Source of the DNA: Roseobacter ponti
GTDB lineage: Bacteria; Pseudomonadota; Alphaproteobacteria; Rhodobacterales; Rhodobacteraceae
DNA length: 64,000 nt
Assembly: GCF_012932215.1 (NCBI RefSeq)
Contig: NZ_CP048788.1
Span: 2,294,001 to 2,358,000 of the forward strand
Reading direction: 5' to 3'
Below are positions 36,583-45,388 of this stretch, in pieces. Position 1 is the stretch's first letter; every line of letters begins with the position of its first letter. The position numbers and the translations under genes are program-made. Under the pieces are notes generated by a model. It was not told the DNA's origin. It worked only from the letters and a program-made list of their open reading frames with translations, and did no database searches.

Positions 36583-36875
36583 CGGCCGGGCTCCTCTGCG
36601 CCCTCCGCGCCCTCTCCGCCAGGGTCAGGCATGCGCCGCATCCGCCCGGAGAGCACGAAGGCTGCGAGGATTACCGCAAACCAGACGCCGAAAATGTAAA
36701 AGAGCGCCCGGGACATCGGCACAGCCGCGGCCTGCGGGTCGCTGCCGTCAGCCCAGATCAGCGGGATCATCCACAACCCCGCCGCCAGCACCGCGAGCAG
36801 ACGCACGGCATCAATCAGCCTGCGCTGGCGGTAGCTGCGTCGTTCCAGAAAAAGAGGTGGCCGGCCGCCTGCCAT
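36579..36875 (-). CDS. small membrane protein coupled to the SLC5 kinase
   Basis: This 98-residue protein has two hydrophobic helices (AVRLLAVLAAGLWMIPLIW and ALFYIFGVWFAVILAAFVLSG), a basic N-terminus and an acidic Gly/Glu C-terminus. I do not recognise it as a named family. Its layout resembles the small accessory subunits encoded next to SLC5 permeases such as ActP. The stop overlaps the kinase start by four bases, and the receiver gene ends four bases upstream, so the three are translationally linked. Confidence 0.7.
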   Translation of the reverse strand: MAGGRPPLFLERRSYRQRRLIDAVRLLAVLAAGLWMIPLIWADGSDPQAAAVPMSRALFYIFGVWFAVILAAFVLSGRMRRMPDPGGEGAEGAEEPGR

Positions 36876-36879
36876 GGGC

Positions 36880-37263
36880 TCAGGTGCTCTGCCGGTGCAC
36901 GTAGAGCAGATCGCGCACGGCTGTCAGCACTTCAGCGTTTGAAAACGGCTTGGTCATGAACCGGCTGACACCGGCCTTTTCGGCCATCTCACGGTCGCGG
37001 CTCTGTCCGCGCGCGGTCAGCATCAGCACCGGCAGGTCCGCCGTCTGCGCATCACCGCGCAGCTCTTCGAGAATGTCAAAGCCGCTCCTGCCCGGCAGCA
37101 TTACATCGAGGATCACGATATCCGGCTTTCTGGCCCGGATCACATCGGCTGCGTCCGATCCGTCGGAATGGGTGTCGACGGTCCAGCCTTCCCGGCTCAG
37201 CAGAAACCGGATGGCTTCGATGATGTTCACCTCATCCTCGACCAACAGCACGTGGTTGCTCAT
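36880..37263 (-). CDS. single-domain response regulator (CheY-like)
   Basis: This 127-residue receiver has phosphoacceptor Asp53 (VILDVMLPG), the acidic pair in VEDE, Thr in MLTARG and Lys in FMTKPFS. It has no output domain. ATG 37263 follows GGAGGAGGG; the longer in-frame start at 37299 lacks a box. As the first gene of the operon with the SLC5 kinase it is the likely phosphorylation partner. How it passes on the signal is not evident; the SpoA-like protein is one speculative target. Confidence 0.85.
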   Translation of the reverse strand: MSNHVLLVEDEVNIIEAIRFLLSREGWTVDTHSDGSDAADVIRARKPDIVILDVMLPGRSGFDILEELRGDAQTADLPVLMLTARGQSRDREMAEKAGVSRFMTKPFSNAEVLTAVRDLLYVHRQST

Positions 37264-37456
37264 CTGACCCTCCTCCCAAAGGGCATTCCGGGTCTGCATC
37301 AGATGCAGGCCTCCGTCCGGAACCCATACTCAGGTTATCGCGCTTTTCTGCAGCCAAGTCAAAAGCCTGCCGGCCCCTCTTTGCCTGCCTCGGCACGGTT
37401 CTGCAATGATACCTGACACAAGACCGGCGCGCCGGGCTGACATGGCTCAAGCGGCC

Positions 37457-38746
37457 TCAGACCCCCTCGCGCAGGATTGACGGCTCGCGGCGGCCCGGGC
37501 AGCGCTCCGCCGGACAGACACGGCAGGTGGATCCGACCTGCAACGCGTCCTCAGGCGCCGGTGCTGCAACCGGCATCAGCAGCATCGTCGCCTGCATCAG
37601 CGGTGGCATGTTATAGGCCGGCGCGCCTACGGTTTCGGCCACAGCAAAGCAGTCAAAGGCCGTCCGCCCCCGGCCCAGCTGCACAACAGGGATTCGCAGC
37701 ACCTGTCCGGGCTGGTTCAGTGCAGAAAAAAGCGGCCAGAGCGCACAGGCGGGCGCAAACCGCGGGATCACGAACTGCCCGGCAGGTTTGCGGAACACGA
37801 TGCTGCCGGCGCGGTCACAGATCACCAGACCGCACTCGGGCTCGGCGAGGCTCGCCATGCGGCGCAGAACAAGCGCCACCGGCGCGCCGGTGTGCCGTGC
37901 CAGCGCAACCGGGTCGGGCCCGTGTTCCGCCAGAGCCGCCTGCAGGTCCTTCAGGGAAACGCGGGCGGCGTCTGCGGCAATCCGGTCTAACACCGTGCCG
38001 GCAAGCTGCCGGGCCGCGCGCTGGCGCAGTTCCGGGGCGGCGGCGATGATGTCACCGGGTGTTTTCTCACCGGTCTCGATGGCATCAAAACGCCAGGCGT
38101 TCGCATCCAGAAAGGCATCAAGCTCATCCTGCGGGCTGGAAGATGTGTCTTCACCGCTCTGCCCCGCCTCGAAATATTCAACCAGCGCCCTGGAGCTGTC
38201 CGCAAGGCGCAGACTGTCCTGGTCAAGGTTGGCGTGAAAGCGGTCACGCCAGTCGGCTTCGAGATCCTTTTCATCGGCGAGGATTGAGGCAGTAGAACGG
38301 ATCGCCGCCGCCGTTGACAACAGTTCGTGCACCGAGGCTGCAAGCTGCGGATCATGCGTCAGCCGGTCGTTCAGCACCTCGACGGTGCGCTCCAGCGTCG
38401 CGATGCGCCGGTGCCCTGCCGCCAGCACCTCAGCCCAGCCCGGAAAGCGCCCGGCAAGCTCATCGGCCCGCCCGGTTTCCTCGGCCGAAAGGCTGGCGTC
38501 CGTGGCCGCTTCGCGCAGCGTCGCAATGAGCGTGGCCTCAGCACCTTCGGTCAGAACCGACGGTTCAACGCCGAGGGCCCGGGCGATATTCACCAGCAGT
38601 TTGCCTCCGATTCTGCGCCGGTTATGCTCGATCAGGTTGAGGTAAGAGGCCGATATCCCCAGACTGCGGGCCAGTTCCGCCTGCCGCAGCCCCGCCACGG
38701 AACGCCGTTCGCGGATACGGCTGCCGGTCAGTCCTTCGCGTGGCAT
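37457..38746 (-). CDS. ScfR/RamB-type XRE regulator
   Basis: This 429-residue regulator has an N-terminal XRE helix-turn-helix (RQAELARSLGISASYLNLIE, residues about 20-40), a degenerate IrrE/ImmA-like middle region without HExxH, and a C-terminal region ending in a Cys cluster (CRVCPAERCPGRREPS). This layout is that of the short-chain fatty acyl-CoA regulators (RamB, PrpR). These typically control acetate, propionate or acyl-CoA genes. AGGAG lies seven bases before the ATG. It diverges from the Liv-type ABC operon, and TTTACAAA motifs and a palindrome lie between them. Confidence 0.85.
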   Translation of the reverse strand: MPREGLTGSRIRERRSVAGLRQAELARSLGISASYLNLIEHNRRRIGGKLLVNIARALGVEPSVLTEGAEATLIATLREAATDASLSAEETGRADELAGRFPGWAEVLAAGHRRIATLERTVEVLNDRLTHDPQLAASVHELLSTAAAIRSTASILADEKDLEADWRDRFHANLDQDSLRLADSSRALVEYFEAGQSGEDTSSSPQDELDAFLDANAWRFDAIETGEKTPGDIIAAAPELRQRAARQLAGTVLDRIAADAARVSLKDLQAALAEHGPDPVALARHTGAPVALVLRRMASLAEPECGLVICDRAGSIVFRKPAGQFVIPRFAPACALWPLFSALNQPGQVLRIPVVQLGRGRTAFDCFAVAETVGAPAYNMPPLMQATMLLMPVAAPAPEDALQVGSTCRVCPAERCPGRREPSILREGV

Positions 38747-38806
38747 GATCTGTGCTCCTGAATGTCCGGCAATTTCAACGGGTTTCTGCGCTGCAATATC
38801 ATAAAC

Positions 38807-38852
38807 TTTACAAACTCCACCCCTGATCTGTCGAATTATTTACAAAATAATT
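38807..38852. promoter_or_regulatory. candidate operator: TTTACAAA pair and AATTATTT palindrome
   Basis: TTTACAAA occurs at 38807-38814 and again at 38839-38846, 32 bases apart, about three helical turns. The second copy lies in a perfect inverted repeat, AATTATTT-ACA-AAATAATT (38834-38852). The region separates the ScfR-like gene from the ABC operon. RamB/PrpR regulators bind TTTGCAAA-like sites, so this is a plausible autoregulatory and operon control site. Confidence 0.5.
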
Positions 38853-38982
38853 GTTCAGTTCAAGGGACTTGTTGCGCAATTTTCACTCCGCAGGCGATAA
38901 GCTAACTGCACCTTTGTGCCTCATGTTGCCGGTGGGAGGAGACCCTGGCGGCAGCCTGATTAAAACAACTGGGAGGATTTTC

Positions 38983-40350
38983 ATGTCCAAATCGAACTTT
39001 ACACGTCGTGGTCTGATCAAGACCGGCGCCGTCGCCGGCGCCGCCGGCCTGTCGCTGCCGACGTATCTGCGCGCGGACGGCCACAGCGGCTTCACCAACG
39101 CACCGACCGGCGACACGGTCACACTGGGTTTCAACGTGCCGCAGTCCGGCCCCTATGCCGATGAGGGTGCTGACGAGCTGCGCGCCTTTGAGCTTGCTGT
39201 CGAGCACCTGAACGGTGGCGGCGACGGCGGCATGATGCAGACGTTTTCGTCCAAAGCGCTGCAGGGTAACGGTATCCTCGGCAAGAAAGTCGAATATGTC
39301 AGCGGCGATACTCAGACCAAATCAGACGCCGCACGCGCTTCTGCCCGGTCGATGATCGAAAAAGACGGCGCCATCATGATTACCGGCGGTTCGTCCTCGG
39401 GTGTGGCCGTTGCGGTCCAGGCGCTTTGCCAGGAAGCCGGCGTTATCTTCATGGCGGGTCTGACGCACTCCAACGACACCACCGGCAAAGACAAAAAAGC
39501 CAACGGTTTCCGCCACTTCTTTAACTCCTACATGTCCGGTGCGGCCCTCGCGCCTGTTCTGGCCGCGCAATACGGCAAGGACCGCAAGGCCTATCACCTG
39601 ACTGCGGACTACAACTGGGGCTACACCACCCAAGAGGCCGTGCAGTCCTCGACCGAAGCCATGGGCTGGGAAACTGTCAACGCGGTTCTGACACCGCTGA
39701 CACAGACTGACTTCTCCTCCTATATCGCGCCTGTGCTGCAGTCCGGTGCGGACGTGCTCGTTCTGAACCACTACGGCGGGAACATGGTGAACTCGCTGAC
39801 CAACGCGGTTCAGTTCGGCCTGCGTGACAAAGAAGTGAACGGCAAGAAGTTCGAGATTGTCGTGCCGCTCTACTCCGAGCTTATGGCCCGCGGTGCCGGT
39901 GCCAACATCAAGGGCATCTTCGGCTCGCAGAACTGGGACTGGAAACTCGAAAACCAGCTGGGCGCGCGGTATGTGGGCACCAATGCCTTCGTGCAGTCCT
40001 TCGGTGAGAAGTACGGCTTCCCGCCCAGCCAGGCTGCGCACACATGCTATGTGCAGACCCTGCTCTATGCGGATGCAGTGGAACGCGCAGGCTCGTTCAA
40101 CCCATGTGCCGTCGTCGAGGCCCTCGAAGGTTTCGAGTTTGACGGTATGGGCAACGGTCCGACGCTTTACCGCGCGGATGACCACCAGTGCTTCAAAGAC
40201 GTTGTCGTTGTGAAGGGTAAAGAGAACCCCGAAAACGAATACGACCTCGTTGAGATCGTTGAAGTCACGCCGACCGAACAGGTCACATATGAGCCCGATC
40301 ACCCGCAGATGGCGGGCGGTCAGCTGGGCGAATGTAACCCGGGCGCATAA
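38983..40350 (+). CDS. Liv/urea-type ABC transporter substrate-binding protein
   Basis: This 455-residue periplasmic binding protein has a twin-arginine signal (TRRGLIKTG, Arg8-Arg9, then AVAGAAGLSLP), so it is probably exported folded. The mature part is a type I fold (VTLGFNVPQSGPYADEGADELRAFELAVEHLN; ITGGSSSGVAVAVQALC). Length exceeds that of LivJ and is closer to urea/amide-binding relatives, but the ligand is unknown. ATG 38983 follows GGGAGGA. It is the first gene of a five-gene importer operon and is followed by a strong hairpin before the permease genes. Confidence 0.88.
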   Translation: MSKSNFTRRGLIKTGAVAGAAGLSLPTYLRADGHSGFTNAPTGDTVTLGFNVPQSGPYADEGADELRAFELAVEHLNGGGDGGMMQTFSSKALQGNGILGKKVEYVSGDTQTKSDAARASARSMIEKDGAIMITGGSSSGVAVAVQALCQEAGVIFMAGLTHSNDTTGKDKKANGFRHFFNSYMSGAALAPVLAAQYGKDRKAYHLTADYNWGYTTQEAVQSSTEAMGWETVNAVLTPLTQTDFSSYIAPVLQSGADVLVLNHYGGNMVNSLTNAVQFGLRDKEVNGKKFEIVVPLYSELMARGAGANIKGIFGSQNWDWKLENQLGARYVGTNAFVQSFGEKYGFPPSQAAHTCYVQTLLYADAVERAGSFNPCAVVEALEGFEFDGMGNGPTLYRADDHQCFKDVVVVKGKENPENEYDLVEIVEVTPTEQVTYEPDHPQMAGGQLGECNPGA

Positions 40351-40357
40351 GCCTTTT

Positions 40358-40388
40358 CGCCGGGCGGAGTCTCTCCGCCCGGCGTTTT
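40358..40388 (+). terminator. strong intercistronic hairpin after the binding-protein gene
   Basis: A perfect 12-base stem, CGCCGGGCGGAG (40358-40369) and CTCCGCCCGGCG (40373-40384), closes on a TCT loop and is followed by TTTT. It sits between the substrate-binding gene and livH. It probably acts as a partial terminator or a 3' stabiliser, so that the binding protein is made in excess over the membrane parts. Confidence 0.75.
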
Positions 40389-40426
40389 CCGTTCTACGGC
40401 AAAATTCGCATCCTGAAGGTGGGACC

Positions 40427-41458
40427 ATGGACGCAATCATTCTGCAAATTCTGAACGGCCTGGACAAAGGATCGGCCTATGCGCTGATCGCGCTGGGTCT
40501 GACACTGATTTTCGGCACTCTCGGGGTCGTCAATTTCGCCCACGGGGCGCTTTTCATGATCGGCGCCTTCTGTGCCGTGACCCTGAGCCGGATCCTGACG
40601 CTCAGCCATACGGTGATCGATGAGACGCAAAAAGACTTTCTGGGCAATCCGCTCAAAGTCGACGTGCCCTATATCTACGACATTTTCGGCCAGCAGACGG
40701 GCGATGCGATCATTGACTGGGCGGTGCCCATCTCGATCCTCTTTGCGATCCCTGTCATGGTGGGCATCGGCTTTGCGATGGAACGTGGCCTGATCAAACA
40801 CTTCTACAAACGTCCCCACGCAGATCAGATCCTCGTGACCTTCGGGCTTGCCATCGTGCTGCAGGAGATCATCAAGTATTTCTATGGTGCCAACCCGATC
40901 CCCACCCCGGCACCTGATGCGTTTCGCGGCTCGTTCGACTTCGGCGCGATGCTGGGTTTTGATCCCAACACGATCATCTACCCCTACTGGCGCCTTGTTT
41001 ACTTTGCCTTCTCGGCTGTGATCATCGGTGCCGTCTTTGCCTTTCTTCAGTTCACCACCTTTGGCATGGTCGTCCGCGCAGGCATGGCAGACCGGGAAAC
41101 CGTGGGCCTGCTGGGCATCAACATCGACAAACGGTTTACCATCATGTTCGGCATCGCGGCGGCGGTCGCGGGGCTGGCCGGGGTTATGTACGCTCCGATC
41201 AACTCGCCCAATTATCACATGGGCATGGATTTCCTCGTTCTCAGCTTTGTTGTGGTCGTCGTCGGCGGCATGGGGTCGCTCTCCGGCGCTGTGCTCGCAG
41301 GCTTCCTGCTGGGTATTCTCGAAAGCTTCGCCTCTATGGCGGTCGTGCTCGAGATCCTGCCCGGAATCAACCAGATCATCATCTATCTGGTCGCCATCAT
41401 CATCTTGCTGACCCGTCCGCGTGGCCTCATGGGCCGCAAAGGCGTGATGGAGGAATAA
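40427..41458 (+). CDS. Liv-type ABC permease (LivH-like)
   Basis: This 343-residue inner-membrane permease has the family signatures SAYALIALGLTLIFGTLGVVNFAHG and VVVVGGMGSLSGAVLAGFLLG, with about eight or nine helices. An insert of some 40 residues (about 60-105) after the second helix makes it longer than E. coli LivH. The ATG at 40427 follows AAGGTGGG; earlier in-frame codons lie in the hairpin and in the preceding gene. It partners the LivM-like permease that begins three bases after its stop. Confidence 0.9.
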   Translation: MDAIILQILNGLDKGSAYALIALGLTLIFGTLGVVNFAHGALFMIGAFCAVTLSRILTLSHTVIDETQKDFLGNPLKVDVPYIYDIFGQQTGDAIIDWAVPISILFAIPVMVGIGFAMERGLIKHFYKRPHADQILVTFGLAIVLQEIIKYFYGANPIPTPAPDAFRGSFDFGAMLGFDPNTIIYPYWRLVYFAFSAVIIGAVFAFLQFTTFGMVVRAGMADRETVGLLGINIDKRFTIMFGIAAAVAGLAGVMYAPINSPNYHMGMDFLVLSFVVVVVGGMGSLSGAVLAGFLLGILESFASMAVVLEILPGINQIIIYLVAIIILLTRPRGLMGRKGVMEE

Positions 41459-41461
41459 GAC

Positions 41462-42676
41462 ATGTTCGGACTGACGAAAAAAGACGCAACCCTTCTGGTC
41501 ATCGTGGCGATCCTCGCCATCTTTGCCCCCTTCATCCTGAACCCCTTCCCCGAGGGGTCGGCCATGGCGCAGTTCAACGCGGGCTATCCTGACCTGATGC
41601 AGCGTCTGGTGATCTTCGGCATCTTTGCCATCGGGTTCAACATTCTCTTCGGGCTCACGGGCTATCTCAGCTTCGGCCACGCCGCTTTCCTTGGTGTGGG
41701 CTCTTATGCCGCGATCTGGATGATGAAACTGCTCACGATGAACGTGATCCCGGCGATTATCATTTCGGTGGCCGTGGCGGGACTTTTCTCGCTGCTGGTG
41801 GGCTGGATCTCGCTGCGGCGCTCCGGGATCTATTTCTCCATCCTGACGCTGGCTTTTGCGCAGATGTCCTATTCGCTGGCCTATTCAGTGCTGACACCGA
41901 TCACCGGTGGCGAGACGGGTCTGCAGCCCAAAGTGGACGACCCGCGTGTCCTTGATGCGCTTCTGGGCGGGGACTCGCGCCGGGCCAATCTCTTCGGGCT
42001 CGAGATGGGCTCAACCTATGAACTGGCAGTCGGCGGATGGATCTTCACGTTCAACGCGGGCTACTACATCGCAGCCATCGTGATGCTGGCAGCCTTTTAT
42101 CTGTCGATCCGCATCTTCCGCTCGCCCTTCGGCATGATGCTGCGGGCGGTGAAATCCAATCAGCAGCGGCTGAACTACACCGGTCTGAATTCCAAACCCT
42201 ATACGCTCGCGGCCTTTGTCATTTCCGGCATGTATGCCGGACTTGCGGGCGGGCTGCTGGTGGCGATGGACACCCAGGTGGGGGCAGAACGGATGTTCTG
42301 GACAGCTTCGGGTGAGGTTGTTCTGATGACCATCCTCGGCGGTGCCGGCACGCTTATCGGCCCTGTGCTGGGCGCGGGTTTCATCAAATACATGGAAAAC
42401 ATCGTCTCCAAGATCAACAAGACGGTGCTGGAGCAGTGGTTTGCCTTCATGCCGGACGGGATGGAAGATTTCTTTATCACCATCATCTACCCCTTTGTCG
42501 GCAAAGGCTGGCACCTCACGCTGGGCCTGATGTTCATGATGGTCGTGATCTTCCTGCCCGGTGGCCTTGTCGAGGGGGGTCAGAAGATCGGACGGATCTT
42601 CCGCCGCAAGGACCGCAACAGTTCGGACGCCGAGCTTGACGCGGCCAAGCAACGCAACACGCCGCCGGCGGAATAA
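41462..42676 (+). CDS. Liv-type ABC permease (LivM-like)
   Basis: This 404-residue permease carries the LivM signatures [44 protein letters not shown] and [19 protein letters not shown] segment of about 55 residues (140-195) between helices is longer than usual. GGAGGA precedes the ATG within the end of livH. The C-terminus is charged and cytosolic. It is part of the same five-gene operon. Confidence 0.9.
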   Translation: MFGLTKKDATLLVIVAILAIFAPFILNPFPEGSAMAQFNAGYPDLMQRLVIFGIFAIGFNILFGLTGYLSFGHAAFLGVGSYAAIWMMKLLTMNVIPAIIISVAVAGLFSLLVGWISLRRSGIYFSILTLAFAQMSYSLAYSVLTPITGGETGLQPKVDDPRVLDALLGGDSRRANLFGLEMGSTYELAVGGWIFTFNAGYYIAAIVMLAAFYLSIRIFRSPFGMMLRAVKSNQQRLNYTGLNSKPYTLAAFVISGMYAGLAGGLLVAMDTQVGAERMFWTASGEVVLMTILGGAGTLIGPVLGAGFIKYMENIVSKINKTVLEQWFAFMPDGMEDFFITIIYPFVGKGWHLTLGLMFMMVVIFLPGGLVEGGQKIGRIFRRKDRNSSDAELDAAKQRNTPPAE

Positions 42677-42688
42677 GGAGACGACGTT

Positions 42689-43453
42689 ATGGGAATTCTC
42701 GAAGTTAAAAACGTCGGCAAACGGTTCGGTGGGTTGCAGGCGCTGGGGGATGTAAATCTCTCCATCGCGGAGAACTCGGTGCATGCGATTATCGGCCCGA
42801 ACGGGGCCGGTAAATCCACGTTGCTCAACTGTCTGGTGGGCAAGCTTATCCCCGACACCGGGTCGGTCATGTTTGACGGCCAGTCGGTGCTGGGGCGCAA
42901 GCCTTATGAGATCAACCAGATGGGCATCAGCCGGGTATTTCAGACCCCTGAGATCTTCGGTGATCTGTCGGTTCTGGAAAACATGATGATCCCCTGCTTT
43001 GCCAAACGCGACGGCGCCTTCGGGATGAACGCCATCGGGTCGGTTATGTCTCAGACAGATATCATCGAACGGGCAGAACACATGCTCGAAGAGATGAAAA
43101 TGGCTGACAAGCGCCATATGACCGCAAGTTCGATGTCACGCGGAGATAAACGCCGCCTTGAGATCGGCATGTGTCTGAGCCAGGAACCCCGCCTGCTGCT
43201 GCTCGATGAGCCGACGGCCGGTATGGCGCGCGCCGATACCAACAACACCATCGACCTGCTGAAACAGATCAGCGACGAGCGCGACATCACCATTGCGATC
43301 ATCGAGCATGACATGCACGTCGTGTTCAGCCTGGCGCAGCGGATCACCGTTCTGGCACAGGGCACGCCCCTGGTCGAGGACACGCCCGACAACATCAAAG
43401 GTCACCCCAAGGTGCGCGAAGCCTATCTGGGCGAAACCCAGACCGCCGCCTGA
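42689..43453 (+). CDS. Liv-type ABC ATP-binding protein (LivG-like)
   Basis: This 254-residue ATPase has Walker A GPNGAGKST, the signature in the variant form SMSRGDKRRLEIGM, Walker B LLLLDEPTAGM, and the switch His in IIEHDMHVV. The signature is SRGD rather than LSGG or LSHG, a variant in which the Ser-Gly pair is interrupted. AAGGAG lies eight bases before the ATG. It pairs with the LivF-like ATPase downstream. Confidence 0.9.
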   Translation: MGILEVKNVGKRFGGLQALGDVNLSIAENSVHAIIGPNGAGKSTLLNCLVGKLIPDTGSVMFDGQSVLGRKPYEINQMGISRVFQTPEIFGDLSVLENMMIPCFAKRDGAFGMNAIGSVMSQTDIIERAEHMLEEMKMADKRHMTASSMSRGDKRRLEIGMCLSQEPRLLLLDEPTAGMARADTNNTIDLLKQISDERDITIAIIEHDMHVVFSLAQRITVLAQGTPLVEDTPDNIKGHPKVREAYLGETQTAA

Positions 43454-43526
43454 GACCGACCGTTTCCCGGCCCGGAGCCCCCGCGCGCCCCGGGTCAGAT
43501 TGCGAAAGCAAAAAGGATCACAACAG

Positions 43527-44282
43527 ATGAACGTCAAACCCGACTTCTCCAAAAATGCCAACCAGGCGGCGACGGCGCCTGCCTTTCTGTCGGTCTGGGA
43601 CATGCACGCCTATTACGGCGAAAGCTATATCGTGCAGGGCATCAGCTTTAACGTGCACGAGGGCGAAATCCTGGCCCTTCTGGGCCGTAACGGTGCGGGT
43701 AAGACCTCCACCCTGCGGGCCATTGCGCGGCTCAGCAACCCCGAGATCCGTCATGGTGAAATCTGGCTGGACCACCAGCCGCTGCACAAGATGAGCAGCC
43801 ATGAAGCAAGCCAGGCCGGTCTCGGCCTCGTGCCGGAAGACCGCCGCATCATCGCAGGCCTGACAGTTGAGGAAAATCTCCAGCTGGCACAGATCGCGCC
43901 CCCTGTCGGCTGGTCGATCGACCGGGTCTATGACCTCTTTCCGCGCCTGCGTGAGCGCCGCTCCCAGGAGGGTGTGACGCTCTCAGGCGGTGAACAGCAG
44001 ATGCTGGCCATTGCCCGCGCGCTGTGCCGGGACATCAAAGTGCTGCTGCTTGATGAGCCTTATGAAGGTCTGGCGCCCGTGATCGTCGATGAGATCGAAA
44101 AGACACTCCGGATCATCAAGGAACAGGGCATTACGACCATCCTTGTGGAACAGAACGCCGTGCGTGCCCTGCAACTGGCGGACCGTGCGGTGATCCTAGA
44201 CACCGGCGGGATCGTCTTTGACGGAACCGCGGCGGAAGTGCTGGAAAACAAAGAACTGCGCGAAGAATACCTCGCGATCTGA
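43527..44282 (+). CDS. Liv-type ABC ATP-binding protein (LivF-like)
   Basis: This 251-residue ATPase has Walker A GRNGAGKTS, signature LSGGEQQMLAIARAL, Walker B VLLLDEPYEGLAP and a C-terminal ILVEQNAVRAL with Gln-Asn at the switch region, as in LivF. A 20-residue N-terminal tail precedes the domain. The ATG at 43527 has AAAAGGA upstream; an open frame continuing upstream is inside livG. It ends the operon and converges on the oxidoreductase gene. Confidence 0.9.
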   Translation: MNVKPDFSKNANQAATAPAFLSVWDMHAYYGESYIVQGISFNVHEGEILALLGRNGAGKTSTLRAIARLSNPEIRHGEIWLDHQPLHKMSSHEASQAGLGLVPEDRRIIAGLTVEENLQLAQIAPPVGWSIDRVYDLFPRLRERRSQEGVTLSGGEQQMLAIARALCRDIKVLLLDEPYEGLAPVIVDEIEKTLRIIKEQGITTILVEQNAVRALQLADRAVILDTGGIVFDGTAAEVLENKELREEYLAI

Positions 44283-44304
44283 CACCGTCCGGGGCGGCGG
44301 GCGT

Positions 44305-45066
44305 CTAAGGCCCGCTCTCCAGCCGCTGACCGATCGCCGACAGGGCGCTCTCAAGGGCCTTATGTGCGCCGCCGTCGCGCAATCCGCGGGTCATCATCAG
44401 GCTCAGCGTATCATCAGTCGCAAGTGCGTCCCGTTCCCGAAAAAGCTGGTCCTCATCGCCTGGCGGCAGGGCCGAAAGAAACCCGGCCAGAAGCTGACAC
44501 GTATAGCGCACAGCACTTTCCCGGTCACCGGTCTGTGAGGCCAGCCAGCCCGCGCCGGTGTTCATCAGATCAAGGATGCCGGGCACCATGGCGCAGATTG
44601 CGAAATGCATGCCGAAAGCGGCCTCATCGGACACCCCGATCACCGGGTTCTCCGGTGCAAAAAGCCGGCTGAGCAAAGCGGGATCGGGACAGGCCGGTAA
44701 GGGGCAGCCGCCCTGCTCAAGATATCCCAGCGGAATGGTCAGCGTGAAACCGGTTGCGGGGGCGCAGTGCTGCGCCAGGGCTGCAAGCGACACACCTGCC
44801 ATGACCGAGATGATCTGCTGATCCGCGCGAAAGGTGAGCCCTTGCAGCACGTCGGGCGCTACTCCGGGGCGCAGGCATAAAAACACGATATCGCTGCGGT
44901 CCAGAACCTGCTGGCCGGCGGCGACGGCAACGCCGTGTGATGCGCTCAGTTCCTGTGCTGTCTGAGCATTGCGGTCGGAGACGCAGACGCTGTGGCCCCG
45001 CTCCGCCAGAAAGCGCACCATGGGGGCCGCAATATGCCCGGTGCCGATAAATCCGATGTCAGACAT
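44305..45066 (-). CDS. ProC-like NAD(P)-dependent oxidoreductase
   Basis: This 253-residue Rossmann-fold protein begins DIGFIGTGHIAAPMVRFLAERGH (GxGxxA loop), has DIVFLCLRPG and ISVMAGVSLAAL, and resembles the pyrroline-5-carboxylate reductase / NADP F420-like group. The C-terminal dimerisation region is more divergent than in true ProC, so proline synthesis is not assured. GGAGCA precedes the ATG. It converges on the ABC operon. Confidence 0.7.
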   Translation of the reverse strand: MSDIGFIGTGHIAAPMVRFLAERGHSVCVSDRNAQTAQELSASHGVAVAAGQQVLDRSDIVFLCLRPGVAPDVLQGLTFRADQQIISVMAGVSLAALAQHCAPATGFTLTIPLGYLEQGGCPLPACPDPALLSRLFAPENPVIGVSDEAAFGMHFAICAMVPGILDLMNTGAGWLASQTGDRESAVRYTCQLLAGFLSALPPGDEDQLFRERDALATDDTLSLMMTRGLRDGGAHKALESALSAIGQRLESGP

Positions 45067-45388
45067 GAATGCGTTGCTCCGTTTTCTGTGGGTCCCGGCG
45101 GATGATCCGGCCCGGCGCCGGGGTCAGGTCGCATAACAGCCCGTCACGGGGCTTTTGTCGAGGCCGCCGGGACCACCCCGCAGATGACGACCGGCACAGG
45201 CAGCACTCGTTGTGCTCCGCCGCTGCGCCGGATCCGACGCGCGCAAACCGATTTATCGCTGCGAATATGCGCGCGTGATCCCAACCCGCGTCCGGGGCGC
45301 AGACTGCCTCGTTGTCTGTTCTGCGCCGCAGGCCGCTGCGGGATACAACAGCGCAAATCTTCTTCTGCCCGGAAGCGTGCTCACCCGG
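45067..45388. other. gap between oxidoreductase and acyl-CoA synthetase genes
   Basis: This 322-base stretch lies between two minus-strand genes. Short open frames are present on both strands, but none has a box, a signal peptide or a recognisable motif. It is high in GC and has several short GC-rich dyads that look like chance. It probably holds the promoter of the oxidoreductase gene. Confidence 0.4.

Noticed and set aside
40394-41680. 428-residue minus-strand open frame across livH and livM
   Set aside because: Strongly His/Asp/Glu-rich antisense of membrane-protein codons; it spans two real genes.
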